DNA of 64,000 bases from Mytilus trossulus (lineage: Eukaryota > Mollusca > Bivalvia > Mytilida > Mytilidae). The position numbers and the translations under genes were made by a program. The stretch lies in NCBI RefSeq assembly GCF_036588685.1, contig NC_086377.1:73290283-73354282 (forward strand), in the 5' to 3' direction. Positions 10,871 through 23,672 of this stretch are shown here, piece after piece. The notes below the pieces were generated by a model. The model was not told the DNA's origin, searched no databases, and worked only from the letters and a program-made list of their open reading frames with translations. Position 1 is the first letter of the stretch. Every line of letters starts with the position of its first letter.

Positions 10871-12620
10871 CCTCGAAATAATTTCTGAATGTACAGTATG
10901 TTAATGAATCACAATGTAATAGTGATAACAATCTTTTATCTTAAACATATTTCATGTGTGAGTGTCACGCATGGCTAGGACAAAGTTAAAATATGTACTA
11001 ACCCCTTTTATAAGAGTTGATTCCAATATTTATCTGCCGTGGCGTGGTAGTTATACAGCCCGTCATTGTGTTATTGTGCTATGGTAAATTTTTGTATTCT
11101 CGCTTTTGTTTTTGCCGATATGCTTTGTTTATATGCCTTTTTGGTTTTTTTATAGTGATTTAGACTATAACACGATGTTTACTGCTGTATCCTTATTTTT
11201 GACAATTTTACCTATTATGTCTATTTGCTTTGTTCGCACATTGGCGTCAATATAATGGAATTTTATGCGACTTTTATACAAGTGAGAGGTTTAACTAGCA
11301 ATAAACCAGGTTCAATATACCATTTTCGACAGAAGCAAATGTTTGTACAAAATCAGGAATATGATAGTTGTTATCCATTCATGTAGTGTGTTTGAGCTCT
11401 TAATTTTGCCATTTGATTACGGACTTTCCATTTTGAAAATTTCTCCGAGTTCTGTATTTTGAGTAATTTTTACTTTTTACCAGTGTTCGTTCTTAACAAA
11501 TATGATTATTGTAAAACAGTCATAACACATTTGTTCAAGAAACTAATTTTAAAGTATTTTAATAGAATTATTGGAAACCAGAATTGCCACAGTTTATTAA
11601 GGCCACATACGTCTATGTGAGCAAACCTTATTGTTTTTGATAATACAAAATTTCGTAAACAGATAATTTGCACACCTGATATGTCATACCTACTGCGCTG
11701 GTTATACCCGTTAGAACGTAACAACCGCCAGCAGTGGCATCAACCCGTTGATTGTAAAAACTCGTAAAGTATACTTAATTTGTTATGCTGGTGGGTAAAT
11801 GAGCTGTGTTTAGAAATCAATTAAATTTAAACTTATCATCATTTGTAAAGTTAAATAATACCATTTACATGTCGGACAGAGATCAACTGATAAACTGCTA
11901 GATTGAAATTGTTTGCAAATACATGGCTATTATAATTTCTTTCTTTCCGTGATGTGTATACAAGTATCCATCTGTATTTGTAATTCCCCATTTACAAAGG
12001 TTGCATTTCTGTAAATATAAACAGTGTAATTTCTCAGCTTCTTTTACTGCTTTAACTGTACTATTTTTACACTGAAGTTTCGTACGAATTCAAATCCAAG
12101 AATGGAAAGTTCATTAGCACTTTTATTTTTTTGAAAGGTCAAAATGTAAGTCTGTGCAGCATATTTTCAACAATTATATACCTTAAACTTATAAGATTTT
12201 AAACTGATACACAAATTATGTACTTTCTCACCCTTCACGTTTGGTCATACTCAGAATTTAGTTTGACTGCTACTCATTTGTATGTATACTAGTTAAATTC
12301 CCAAGGTGTGTATCTTTGAGATGAACTATAGAGATCATACCAGTAAATAAAGCTGTTCAATAATACCTTAATAGTTAATTTAGTTCTAAATTTAAGTCTA
12401 ATGGGTACTAAAGTATGCACATATGAAATAACTAAATCAGAGACCGAATCTTGTCTTTCATGCATTTCTCATGGGGGTGTACGAGTGATCATATAATCAC
12501 AATTTTGTTAACAATATAATCACAGATTCATTAATTATTTTTCTAAACAATATAATCTAATAATCAAAAATACAGTTCCAGATTATCAAATATTTAAATA
12601 ATCATAAAATATTTGGTCAG
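10871..12620. other. Intergenic arm sequence, no gene seen
   Basis: Aligns in reverse complement with 28,620-31,360 of the right arm. Includes 'agtgagaggtttaactagc' and other dispersed motifs. No exon candidates with splice support. Confidence 0.55.
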
Positions 12621-12646
12621 GGCCCAGTTGTTCAAAAGTGTCGTTA
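12621..12646 (+). repeat. Left terminal inverted repeat of the Harbinger element
   Basis: ggcccagttgttcaaaagtg followed by tcgtta matches the complement of 20,604-20,629. Further in, 'ttgttcaaaaaatgttaacg' (about 12,721-12,740) mirrors a motif near 20,520-20,550 at the other end. Confidence 0.9.
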
Positions 12647-15431
12647 AATTTAACGATGATTAAGCCTAACGAGTCGTTAAATCTTAACGCAGTCTCTAAC
12701 TAATCAATGCGTTAAATATTGTTGTTCAAAAAATGTTAACGACAATTTTAGTTAACGCAGTGTTAAAATTTAACGATGTGTTTAAAAAAATAAAATTCCC
12801 ACAATTCTTTGTAAAATTAAACTTCCTGTATTAATCAACATGGCTGCAAATGTGTCTGTAAAAACTTCAAGAGACAGAAAACTAAATTTCACAGCAGTTG
12901 AGAGCAATTTAATAAGTGAGCTGGCTACAACACATCTAGAATTACTCCAGGGGAAGCATTCCCCAGAGGTTACCAATGCCAAAAAACAGGAAATGTGGAA
13001 GGACATTACATCCAAGGTGAATGCATTGGGGGTGTGTCTCAGGACAGAGACAGAGGTTCGAAACCGCTGGAGAAACCTGACCCGTGGGGCCAAGCAAAAG
13101 TTTACAACAGTACAGAAGGAAAGAGCACAAACTGGTGGTGGTCCTCCTCCCACCCAGCCTTCCCAAGCAGAGGAGAACATTATTAATTGCATGAAAGACA
13201 CTGCCTCTTTCCGTGGGGTTCCCGGTGGTCAGGAAACTGTAATTGAGGGACCAGAAGGTAATATATGTTTAAAATGTTTTCAAATTACTGTAATAATGCT
13301 TTAAAAACAGTCTTTTCATTCCGAAATTTACAAGACACATTTTAATCAAAAGGCTATTTATCGTCTGCAATGTTTACAATTACAGGGGGAATCCCAAATT
13401 GTGACCCTGACCTTCGAAATAAAAATAGATGCATTTTTATCGTTACAATATTGAGTTGTAGACTGTGACATTTTCAATGACAGTCTTGTGTGCTTTCTTG
13501 AATCATTCCTATAAGCTAAATGCTCTGCAGTTTGTGTCAAAATCTCACCTTATGTAGCTTATTTGTTTACAATTCATGATTCTATCTGCAACTTGGCTGT
13601 CCTTTGCGCCGAACACAAGCCGCTTATGTCATCGCAAAATATTTATGGGGGTGTTTCAGGGTAAATTTTGTACGACGTTTTTTTTTGTATTTGATATGCA
13701 TCAATTTGTGAGTTCTCTAATATGACATTCAATCGTGAATTTTGCTTTTATGCATTAAATTATTTCTTGCTCATCATGAAATGCGTTTCTTTAAACATTT
13801 TCCGGTTAAGATAACCCATCTCCTTTTATCCCCCTTATTCCTGTTAATTTCGGTATCGGGATCGTTCGCCCTAATAATATGTTCGCCCCGTGTCTGTTCG
13901 CTCATCGAGTCCGTTCGCCCTACTTTTGAAAAATAAATATAATCAGAGCATTTAAGTGCCTATTTTTAAGTTTACTACTTTTTGCATAAAAATAGTTTCT
14001 CAAATGAAGTAAATATGTAATATTTCCTTCAGGTAGGCCCTCCTGCTTAGTAAAAAAAGCAAAAGAGATGAAGGGTCAAATTGAAGAATATCTTCAGAAT
14101 TACCAGCCATCAAAATCATTGCCAAAAGTTGGAAGCAGGTTGAATGATTATGTTGACAAAACTAAAGGCATCTCTGAGGAAGAGAGAGATGAATTAACTT
14201 CATATCTCAGCTTGAAACACAAAGACATTTTCAATTTATCAGTCAGTTCTGACATTCCATCTATGATGACAACACCATATCCTTCATAATCCATCATTCA
14301 GGACACAAAGGTACAACTATTGTGAGAGAAAAAAAAGTATTTTCTTAAAATTCTGTCACCCCTAAATACCTACATATCTTACCATGATAAAATATTCATA
14401 TTTTGTCCTTGTCTACCGAATTCTCCTTTTTGAATGCCCATATACGATTCATATACGGTTTATAGATACTAGATATAGGGCATAGTTTTTTTTTCTCTTC
14501 AGACTGCAAAATAATGGGGAAAAAAATAAAGACAAAAATTGACAAAAAGTTGTGTAAATATCAAGAACCAGAAAATGACCTAGACAATTCATAAATAAAA
14601 AAAACATCCAGACCATCAAGGTTTTATTTTACGATCACGGTGATACTGATGCAAATATCTTTGATTTAAACACTGTGTACTTGTTGAAACTATCTTAGAT
14701 AAAAAGTTGGCTTTTGCTTACAATAAAATACAATTTTAAGAGTTGAAAAAATAGTGGGAATTAAAAAAAAATAAGAGTGAACAAATAAAATTGAATAAAT
14801 GATTTTAAGACTTATGTAGTTTGTTCTAATGAGTACATATAACTATTTCAGACCAATTACAACACACATCACAGTCCAGTGTGGATGTGCAATCCAGTAC
14901 CGTGAATGAGGAGATGGAGGAAGTATGGAGAAATCGCCTGGACTTTCATTTTAATGCCATCAGTGATGCCTCAATTCCTGCAGCAGCCCCAGTGACAGTT
15001 GTTCACGAGATGGTACAGAACAGGACTGACCTGACTGTTAGGTATACTGTAAACTCTAAGAAATGAAAATGAGAATGGAAATGGGGAATGTGTCAAAGAG
15101 ACATCAACCCGACCATAGAAAAAAACAACAACAGAAGGTAATTAACATGTCTTCAATGTAGCCAGAAATTCCCACACCCGGAGGCGTTATTCAGTTGGCC
15201 CATAAACAATATATACTAGTTCAGTGATAATGAACACCATACTAATTTCCAAAAATTAATATATAGTGGCATTTAAGTAAATATGGTTTTTGTTTTGTTT
15301 TTGTCTATTCTTCATCTATTTGCCATTTTTATATTATCTTATTTGTACCAGCATTAATCCTTTATAGCATATAATGTTTAAGAATAATATGTGTATATCC
15401 TAAAATGTTCAGTCTCCCAGGAAAATACATG

Positions 15432-15625
15432 TTAAACTGACCTCATTGTTGCAGAGGCGGATTTAGGGGGGCAGGGGGCCCGCCCCCCCTCCCATTTGGG
15501 GAAAAAAATTGGTTGCTTATATAGGGAATCACTGAAGCGTGACTGAAGTGGGCCCCCTCTTAGGTCAGTAAGTGGGCCCCCACTTATGAAAATTCCTGGA
15601 TCCGCCACTGTGTTGGTACTATAGA
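15432..15625. repeat. Short G/C-rich repeat inside Harbinger
   Basis: Carries 'gcagaggcggatttaggggg' at one end and 'cctggatccgccactgtg' at the other, an imperfect inverted pair typical of dispersed mollusc fold-back repeats. A related end 'tggcagatctagaaatttt' occurs at about 17,490. Confidence 0.5.
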
Positions 15626-15761
15626 TCATCTATTTATGAAGAATTGTTGTTATATCTCGCCCAATCGTACATAAAACATATTCCCAATAACCACAAGGCA
15701 CTCCAATATAAAAGGAAAAGTGGTCCTTGACCTAAAGCATCAATCGTTTCAATTTTTAAGG

Positions 15762-15990
15762 CAGCAACCATATGATTTTCGGGGGGGGGGGGTGGGGGTG
15801 GGGGGAGGGGGGGGGGCTATTGTTTTTTTCTGTACAAACTTTTTTTTCGCCTTTGGCGAAGAACAATCTATTTTTTTAGCGAGAAACTGAAAACAAGTTT
15901 TTTCTTTCAATTTTAGCATTACATATATTGGCAGCTGAGGGTGAAACAAACAATTATTTTTTCTCAGGGTCCAAAACAAATTATTTTTTC
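15762..15990. mobile_element. Poly-G fold-back element, partial, nested in Harbinger
   Basis: Starts 'cagcaaccatatgattttc' followed by a G-rich run, then T-rich text with 'gcctttggcgaaga' as in 17,874-18,178. The second inverted end is missing. Confidence 0.6.
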
Positions 15991-17030
15991 ACCAACAACT
16001 TAAATTATAGTAAGTGGTAGTTATGTTCCCAGATTGAGTTTCGTTTCATTACAAAGTTATAAGTTGAATCATATTATTACAACAACGTAAGCAAGTTAAT
16101 GAAGCCTGAACAGATCTGGGGTGGGGGAGATGTGGGTGGGGTGGGTGGGGGTATTTCCTTCCTATCTAAAGCGGTAGGAGTGTATCGCAAAACAGGGTTG
16201 CTTTTTCATGCACTGCTGGTTACACAGGTTCCCTTTTTATGTCCTGCTTGTTAGAAAAGTGTCGCTTTTTAGAGCCCTGCTGGTGAATAATATTTTATGT
16301 TTCATCTCCTTGTTTTCTAGATCTGATGAACAGGAGCCACCACAAAAGAAACCCAAGAAGAAGACGGCTGATGATGTATACAGTCTGCAGTGTCAAGTTT
16401 TGGAGAGAAAACTGATTAAAACCAACCTCCAAATTCAGTTATATGAAAGACTTCACAGCAAGCTTGATGACAATCTTACTACAGGGTTGCTGTCTTTCTT
16501 GGAGCAGTAGAATATAAAGATTCTATTTCTAATGTTAACCTGTTGTTCTCTCTTTGTTTTGTTTATCTTAAATATATATTATATATATAAATATGTTGAC
16601 TCTTTGTCTGGTTGATTTTTTATTTTCCACTTGTAACACAGATATAAACAGTAGTGCCCACACTAATAGGATCAAGTGCTTTCTGAGGCTAATTAACATT
16701 CAATTTATGCAGAAAGTCTTAAAGATACAATTATAACTACAAATATCACAAAAACTGAATAAATGACTATACGGTATGTGTTTTATTCCTAGGTGAGGTC
16801 AGGTGAACCGTGTTTTAGATTGAAAATTTCACATGACAGACAAAAAAACTTAACTGCCATCGCTGAACCATGAAAAAGAGGTCGATGACAAAAGTCATAA
16901 GACAGATTGAAACTCTGTAACCTAAAGTGCCTGTACATACAATTTATGTGGGAAGCATAACTTCTACCTCTAGAAAAATAAAGAGTAACAAAATAATGTG
17001 GAAAGGTAATTAAGAATTTAATGTGTGAAT

Positions 17031-20000
17031 TTAATTGGTGAAGTACATCTGAGTGATGTGATCCCTAATTCTCCTTCCATCATTGGCTCCATTGTACACT
17101 GCGTCTACATTAGGCATCTCCTCTTCTTGATCTTCTGGAAGGTCAGGCTCATTCATACACAAAGCTATATTGTGCAGAATGGCACAAGCCATGATAATAC
17201 TACATGCCTTTTCAGGTTTCATACGAATCTATAAAATAAAAGTAAAAAAAAAATATTAAAAATTTATTAAAAAAAATATGAACTTATGACATTAGTAGTC
17301 TTATTAAAACTCTTCCATAATCTTTGTTGAGCGTTTTGTTTCATGTTTGTCAAGTGTTGTTGTTATTATTTTTTTTTTAAATTTTCTATAGATGAATTTT
17401 GGGCCCTGAACAGCTTGCTGTTTACTTTTATACAAGGCTCTGTCTTGAAGGACGAATAATTGACAAAAATTCTAAACTTTCTATACAGTGGCAGATCTAG
17501 AAATTTTCAGAAGGGGGGGGGGGGGGGCACTTACTCCCTAAGAGTGGTCACGCTTCAGTGATTTGGTATACAATCATCCATTTTTTTTCCAGAAATGGGC
17601 CCAATTTTAAATCAGCCTCTGTTATACATTGTGACATGTTTGCAGAGATGTCTTCTTGGCACTCATATCACATTTGCTTATTCATATAGTCTAATTATAT
17701 ACATGCATTTTTTTGTTGAAATTTCAATTCTTATTTTTTTTACACTGTATAATGAAATAAATTATTCTTTATTTAGAATTGAACATGTTAAGTCATAAAG
17801 GGTAGTCATAAACCTGCTTTTTTTTTAGTAAAAAAAAAACATTACCACTTCTCTGTCCATCCAGTAGTTACACAGCAACCATTTGATTTTCTGGGAGGGG
17901 GGGGGGGGGGGGGGGGGTTATGGTTTTTTTTCTCTGCCAATTTTTTTTTTCGCCTTTGGGGAAGAATGTTCAATTTATTTTTTTTGGCGACTAGTCGAAA
18001 GCACTTTTTTTCATTCAATGTTAGCATTACATATAGTGGCAGCTGAGGGTGTAACAAACAATTTTTTTTTCTCAGGATCAAAAACAAATCATTTTTTTCT
18101 CTAAAGACTGGAAACAATTTTTTTTCCCCAAAAAAAAACCATAGCTACCCCCCCCCCTAGAAAATCAAATGGTTGCTGCCTTAAATACTTGTTCCCTAAC
18201 TTTAATATTTTTTAAATTAGATTAATACCTCTGAATGAAGTACATGAAAACGCCTTTTCCATCTCCCAAATGTCCTTTCTATTACACATCTTGTTCTTGC
18301 ATGATGCTTGTTAAACCTTGTCTGGTCTTCATTTGCAGGACGGGCATAAGGCGTCATGATGAAAGGGCGGCATGGATATCCACTATCCCCAAGTAAGATG
18401 CCACTTTCCCAATTAAGTGTCCTTTCCATGTGTGTACATACCTAAACAATGAAATTAGAATATGTAAAACACAATCATGTTTCCACTGGACAAATTGTTA
18501 TGTAAATTAATGGATGATAGAAATAAAAATATTTAAAGAATAGTCAATATATAAAAAAAAGAGGATGTGGTATGAATTCCAATGAGACAACTCTCATAAC
18601 ACAGAGATTAACATCTACAGGTCACTGCACGGCCTTCAACAGTGAGAAAATTCCATATAGAATATTCTATACATTGCCTATATGTTATCTATTTAAGATA
18701 CAAGGGCAATAAATAAAACAATTTATATGTCCCTTAATTTAAGGATTCAAATGATTAAATGTCATTGCTAATATAAATAATTGTTCTAAAACTCTTTTAA
18801 AAATTAATTACTCAGATTTTGAAACGCATCAAAAGTATTGATTATAAAGTGTACAATATAAACTTCATAAACATCTGGCAATATTTGTACACATAATTAA
18901 GGGCCCTTATAAATGTTGTAATATTCCATATTTAATCCTTTTTTTCCAAAAGGCATAACTGATTGAAAATAATTCATCAGCACTAATTTTTCAACTTGTT
19001 AAGACACATTAAATTTTTAACTTGTTCAAGACACATTATTTTTTTAATAAAGATTATGCATAAATTTATAGTGAACGATAACAATAAAAAATGAATGGAA
19101 GGAAGATTTGATTTACCTGTGAAGTTCTAAAGATGTGTGCATCATGTGCATTTCCTGGCCATGATGTGTTGATATTTGTAAATTTTCCTGTAAAAAAGAA
19201 CAGTGAGAATAGTGAATTCTTTATAGAGCACATGAAATTCTCAACTAGCAAATTCAGTTAAACCAAAAAAAATAGGACATGTTTTCTTTTCCAAATTACA
19301 AAGTTCATACAATATCCCAACAAACAACACATGCAATCTAACTTACAAAATTGCTACTAATTAAATATGATTAAGAACAAATAGGGAAACATGAATATAA
19401 AAAAAAAGTACTTGGTAGGAGAGAGCCAGTACAAAGAGGGATAAATCCATCTATTTATCTTAACTTTAAATTGTCATGGATAAAAAAAACATCTGCAACT
19501 TAGTTTAAGAGACAGTCCCACTTAATATGCTATAGAATTGCAAATTCTTTTGAACACATGAAAACTATTATCAATATACCAGCACTCGTATTTATGCATA
19601 TATCTTGTATTTTGAATGGTTCAGGTATGCAATGGTTCAAATTAGGTACGAGCTGTCAAGGTACGAGTTTTGCAAGGAACTAGTTGACTTGCTTCCCTTT
19701 AATTTTTGTTTTTGCTGTAAGGGACATTACACTTTTGTAAACATACCATCTGCATCACACACAGCCTGCACATTGATGCTGTGGTAACCTTTCCTGTTGA
19801 CATAGGATGCCTCATCAATGATAGGTGCATGGATACGTATGTGCGTCCCATCAATGGCTCCAATAACATTGGGAAACCCTCCAATTCTGTAATTGCCAGC
19901 CTTTATCTTGTTTTTTTCTGCGTCGCTTCTTGGCCATTTAACGAACTCGTTCTGCCTCTTACACAATGCAGCCGTAGTGTCCTGTACAACTCTTGACACT

Positions 20001-20467
20001 GTGCATTTGTCCAACCCTTTAAAAGGAGATATTTTTTATTTTAAAAACATGTTGACTAAATAAGAAATTGGCAACAAAGGTATTGACGGTAAATTCGATA
20101 ATATATTATCAACACTAAAAACAAATAACTGAATGAATACAAATATAATTATAAAACCAATTAAATTCTTACCAAGTGTGTCTCCAACAACTTGAATAAA
20201 AATTCCCCTGGCCAAAAATATTAGGGTAACCATGACTTGCTGTTCCACAGTGAGTGCATGGTTTCTGTGTGTCCCTCTCTGTAAGTCATCTCTTACAAGG
20301 TCCGAGATAACCATGATACTTTGTCGGCTGAATCTGTATCTTGCCCTTAACTCCTCATCAATAAACTCTAAAGGAAAGCCATCCCTATTGCGAAAATGTC
20401 GTGGTCTTCTTTGTGGTGGAACATTGAACAATGCTAGGCCAGCCATGTTTAACGCAGTCGTAAGCAT
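17031..20467 (-). CDS. HARBI1-like: HARBI1-like Harbinger transposase, complete
   Basis: Five minus-strand exons: 20,467-20,173, 20,016-19,747, 19,187-19,117, 18,441-18,229 and 17,228-17,031. All have GT-AG borders and agreeing phases, giving 348 residues, close to the usual length of about 350. The DDE nuclease triad is visible: Asp154 in IGAIDGTHI, Asp204 in [11 protein letters not shown], Glu267 in [14 protein letters not shown]. The N-terminal half has the helical [11 protein letters not shown] and [19 protein letters not shown] segments typical of HARBI1. The enzyme cuts and rejoins DNA at the element ends and makes 3-bp target duplications. No stop or frameshift was found, so it may be active; its Myb partner appears damaged. 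Confidence 0.92.
17874..18178. mobile_element. Poly-G fold-back element nested in Harbinger
   Basis: Terminal inverted repeats cagcaaccatttgattttct (17,874) and its complement ending at 18,178. A G run lies next to one end and a C run near the other, with T-rich units between. It sits in the last transposase intron. The open frames across it come from homopolymer runs. Confidence 0.8.
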
Positions 20468-20603
20468 TTAATCATGGGTAAATAAGTGATTAAAGTTAGC
20501 GAGGTTTTAACACAAAAGTTAACGATAATATTTTTGAACAACACTTAACATTATCGTTAAATTATAACGACACGTTAACGACACTTTAACGACATCGTTA
20601 GCC

Positions 20604-20629
20604 TAACGACACTTTTGAACAACTGGGCC
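20604..20629 (-). repeat. Right terminal inverted repeat of the Harbinger element
   Basis: Ends 'acttttgaacaactgggcc', the reverse complement of the left end. Adjacent inward sequence repeats 'acgacac' / 'cgttaa' blocks five or more times, likely transposase or Myb binding sites. Confidence 0.9.
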
Positions 20630-23127
20630 CTGGTAACCAAATAACCAAATAACCACTATAAAAACAGCTGAATAAAGAAATACTCAATAACCCCACGAGG
20701 AGGCTTTATGTCGGATATGATTTTACAATAATAATAATAGTTTGATTTCATGCTCGATATTTTTTTCCTTGCACTCAATCACCCCAAATGTGTACTATAA
20801 AATCTTATGCCAGATTTGTCATCAATTTGTCAGCCTTTTTCAATGCTTATACATTTTGCCTTCAAACAGTTAGCTATAAATTAATACAACTGTTTTAAAT
20901 ATATAGAAACTTTGTTATTTTCAAATTTGATATGGTATGATACAGTTGTGTTTTTGTTGTTGATGTGATTATTGTAGCACGTTGTGTGTAAGAACTGTCT
21001 TATGTTTGTATATATGTATAAACTGTTTGTGCATTCTACTACCCTTAAAGGTAAAAACAAATGTAAATAAAGGTTCTTGTTCTTATTTATTGTGCCACAA
21101 AATGAAAGAAGCAGCGACACAGTGATCATGACAGTCCAACCATTAATGAAAACAGAAACTAGTTAACAGATACAAAAGTCATATTCAAACTCATAAGTCG
21201 AAGACAAGCTTAAAATGTCATGGCAAAAAATAAATGCGACCAAAATACAAACAACAGTTTACAAAATGCAACATAAAAAATAGACTGAGAAGCACAAAGA
21301 CTTAAAAAAACTGGAAGCTGGAAACCCTTTTTTTCGAAAAATGAAAGGTACATACTTTGGTTACCCCATGTTTATCAGTAGAAACATTCTTTCAAAGATG
21401 AATAACACCTGATGTAAATAAAGGTTCATTTGCGGTGACAAATTATCATTGTATATTTTTACAAGTCACTAATCAAAAAATTGTTCCAGGTAGCACATGT
21501 TTAAAATCATCAGTCAAAACATGAGCAAATGTACAAAATGATTTCCAGAATATTTTCAAACGACAATCTTTTAAAAAGGGGGCGAAAGATACCAGAGGGA
21601 CAGTCAAACTCATCAATCGATAATAAACTGAAAACGCCTTCGCTAAAAAAATTATAAAAACTCCGAGGAAAATTCAAAACGGAGAGTGCCTTATCAACAT
21701 GATCAAATGGCAAAATCAGACGATAAAACACATCAAACAAATGGGAAACAACTGTCATATTCCTGACTTGGTACAGGCATTATTAAATGTAGAAAATGGT
21801 GGATTGAACCTGGTTTTAAAGCGCTAAGCATCTCACTTGTATGACCGTCGAATCAAATTCCATTATATTTACAACGATGTATGAACAATACAGACATAAC
21901 AGGTAAAATAGTCAAAATAGGATTACAGTAATCATCACTGTGTCACAATTTCAATTAAAACAAACGCAAACAAATATACAAAGAAGCACAAAAAGTATCT
22001 ATCTAATTTAACAACTACATTCATTGCTGACTTATATATGTATTTTAAATCACCCCATAAAGAAATGAAATAATTGAAGTCCTGTAACTGGATTCACATC
22101 AACTCGAGGGTATATTTGCGTGTTTGACGACAGAATGTAAATGTCACACAGGAAGAAATATAAAATAATTTGAGTATTTTCAAAATTCAAATTTCACATG
22201 GGGAATGGTGGTATACAGGGTTGAAAATTTAAAAGTTGCGTTAGAACTAATTTCAGAAAAAACACCGAGATTTAAAATTATCTTTAGAATTTTAAAAAAT
22301 CCACATATGGTTAATACCACTACGCAAAAAAAATAATTTGCTTCAAAGTAGTTTCAAAATTATATTGAAAAATTTATTTAATGGCATTATGATAGAATAG
22401 TTACATAATGACAGGTTTTTTAAAAGTACAGAGCCACGTTATGTGTACCAAAGAACACAAAAAATCACACTTACAAAAAAAAACCTACAAAAATAAAAGA
22501 TCATACAAACAACACATTGACGGGATGTGTAAGTACCGAGTCATGTCAAATAGATATCACAGAAAACAGACCAAAAAGTTAAAAGTAATAATAATAAAAG
22601 AACAAACACAAATAAAAGAACAATATAACACGTTATAAAGATGATAAACAACGTCAGTACGCAGAATCTTTACATCAAGACCATCATGCATTATTTGTGT
22701 ATTTGATACGGAATATTAATCAACAAGGTTTTGGAACATTACGATGAAATTGTATGTACATTCTACTACCCTTAATAATACTTGTGATATGTCTAAACTT
22801 TTGTGCATTCTACTACCTTTAAAGGTTTATACAAAACTACATGCATTTTCTTTTTATTGATGTGCCAAGAAATCAAAGCAGCATCGACACTGTGAGACTG
22901 ACAGTCCAACCATCCACAAAATCATACAGAGGTGAAAGATACCAAAGACATATTCAAACTCATAATTTGAAGACGAGCTGACATCGCCATGGCAAAAATA
23001 AATCCGACCAAAAGACAAACAACAGTTTACAAAATGCAACATAAAAAACTAAACTGAGCACCAAAATCTGGTAGCTGGAAGAGTATTTCGAACAATGAAA
23101 ACGGTTTACTCTTCTACAACCTCATGT
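20630..23127. other. Inner part of left arm, repeats only
   Basis: Aligns with 25,312-28,570 in reverse complement. Holds several copies of the 'aactcataa...catggc' family and 'gtgcattctactaccctta' units (one and a half copies at about 22,750-22,830, where the right arm has about 11). No exon found. Confidence 0.7.
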
Positions 23128-23560
23128 AGTGACTCTGCAGCTTTTGCTAATTTAACAGAAGATGATTATTTGTGTCACCAATTTGAAGCATACGTATTGC
23201 CTGGTAAAAAAATGATATTATTTTTTGTCATCGGTACGGCAGATTTTTTTAAACGGCATTATCTCCCCCTTTGGCGCGTTTTCTTACCTGGAGGAATCTG
23301 CTCTTTTCGATCACTGAACATACATGTAGAAAATGATAGTGTGAGTGAGCATCCATGTACATTTTGACACATTCTTGTTAGATTTGTATTGTTTAATTAC
23401 TGGTGTATTATATCATTTAACCCATTATTGATTATTTTTCTTCTATTTGTATATGGTTATTTGTGTGGCCTGTATATGAGAACACACACAATCATGCACA
23501 GAAAAAAACCTTCATATACATTTTTGATATTCATTTGATACATATAAATAATTTCAATTG

Positions 23561-23672
23561 ATTATTTTTTTTTTATTTTTTAAGTAGACGTCGGCATTTC
23601 TATCATGTCAGTAGAGACTGGTCAACTAGGCAAGGATAATTCTCCATTCTACTTAAAAAATAAAAAAAATAA
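23561..23672. repeat. Hairpin-forming inverted repeat in the spacer
   Basis: 'attttttaagtag' at about 23,575-23,587 pairs with 'ctacttaaaaaat' at 23,649-23,661, extended by A/T runs to about 23 bp with a two-base slip. The loop is about 60 bases. Confidence 0.75.

Larger units (their letters stand above)
12840..16510 (+). pseudogene. Harbinger Myb/SANT-like DNA-binding protein, probably frameshifted
   Basis: Four exons are supported: 12,840-13,257 (ATG start), 14,033 to about 14,310, 14,852-15,041 and 16,321-16,510 (stop TAG). Exon 1 encodes a Myb/SANT-like domain (FTAVESNLISELA, MWKDITSKVNALG, EVRNRWRNL) and the family's QTGGGPPP motif. The last exon carries a basic run PKKKTADD and a C-terminal helix VLERKLIKTNLQIQLYERL. 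In this family the protein binds the element ends and helps import the transposase. Exons 1-2 and 3-4 join in phase, but exon 2 meets an in-frame TAA at 14,287-14,289 just before its best donor (about 14,311), and exon 3 needs a different phase. A one-base indel in exon 2 is likely; an unusual donor is the alternative. Confidence 0.75.
12621..20629. mobile_element. PIF/Harbinger DNA transposon, 8.0 kb
   Basis: The ends are inverted: ggcccagttgttcaaaagtg at 12,621 and its complement ending at 20,629, about 26 bp near-perfect. Subterminal regions at both ends repeat 'cgttaa'-type and 'gttcaaaaa' motifs. Inside are the two genes expected of this superfamily: a Myb/SANT-like protein (+) and a HARBI1-like DDE nuclease (-), convergent. 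Flanks are cag (12,618-12,620) and ctg (20,630-20,632); the empty site in the right arm reads ggt-ctt-gtaacc in this orientation, which fits a 3-bp CWG-type target duplication with later changes. Poly-G fold-back elements are nested inside at about 15,760 and 17,874. Confidence 0.93.
1..23127 (+). repeat. Left arm of a large inverted duplication
   Basis: Read as reverse complement, this stretch matches 25,312-43,165 almost continuously once one-arm insertions are skipped. Anchors include 60-120 (cataacgatgc...) with 43,080-43,160, the Death and CARD exons with those at 31.7-40.1 kb, 12,500-12,610 with 28,600-28,690, 20,640-20,760 with 28,450-28,560, and 22,640-22,740 with 26,170-26,280. Homology fades at about 23,127 on this side, next to the spacer. 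At position 1 the match is still weakly recognisable, so the arm probably continues outside the window. By eye identity is about 95% in exons and somewhat lower in introns. Boundaries are accurate to some tens of bases. Confidence 0.9.

Noticed and set aside
12782..13201. Antisense frame of 139 residues and other frames over Myb exon 1
   Set aside because: Overlaps the exon encoding a recognisable Myb/SANT-like domain on the other strand; no homology signal of its own.
17842..18117. Open frames over the poly-G/poly-T element (also 15,749-15,979)
   Set aside because: Homopolymer-driven (FFF / PPP / GGG) translations of a fold-back element.
23095..23367. 90-residue frame in the spacer edge
   Set aside because: No recognisable domain, no splice support, not preserved in the other arm.
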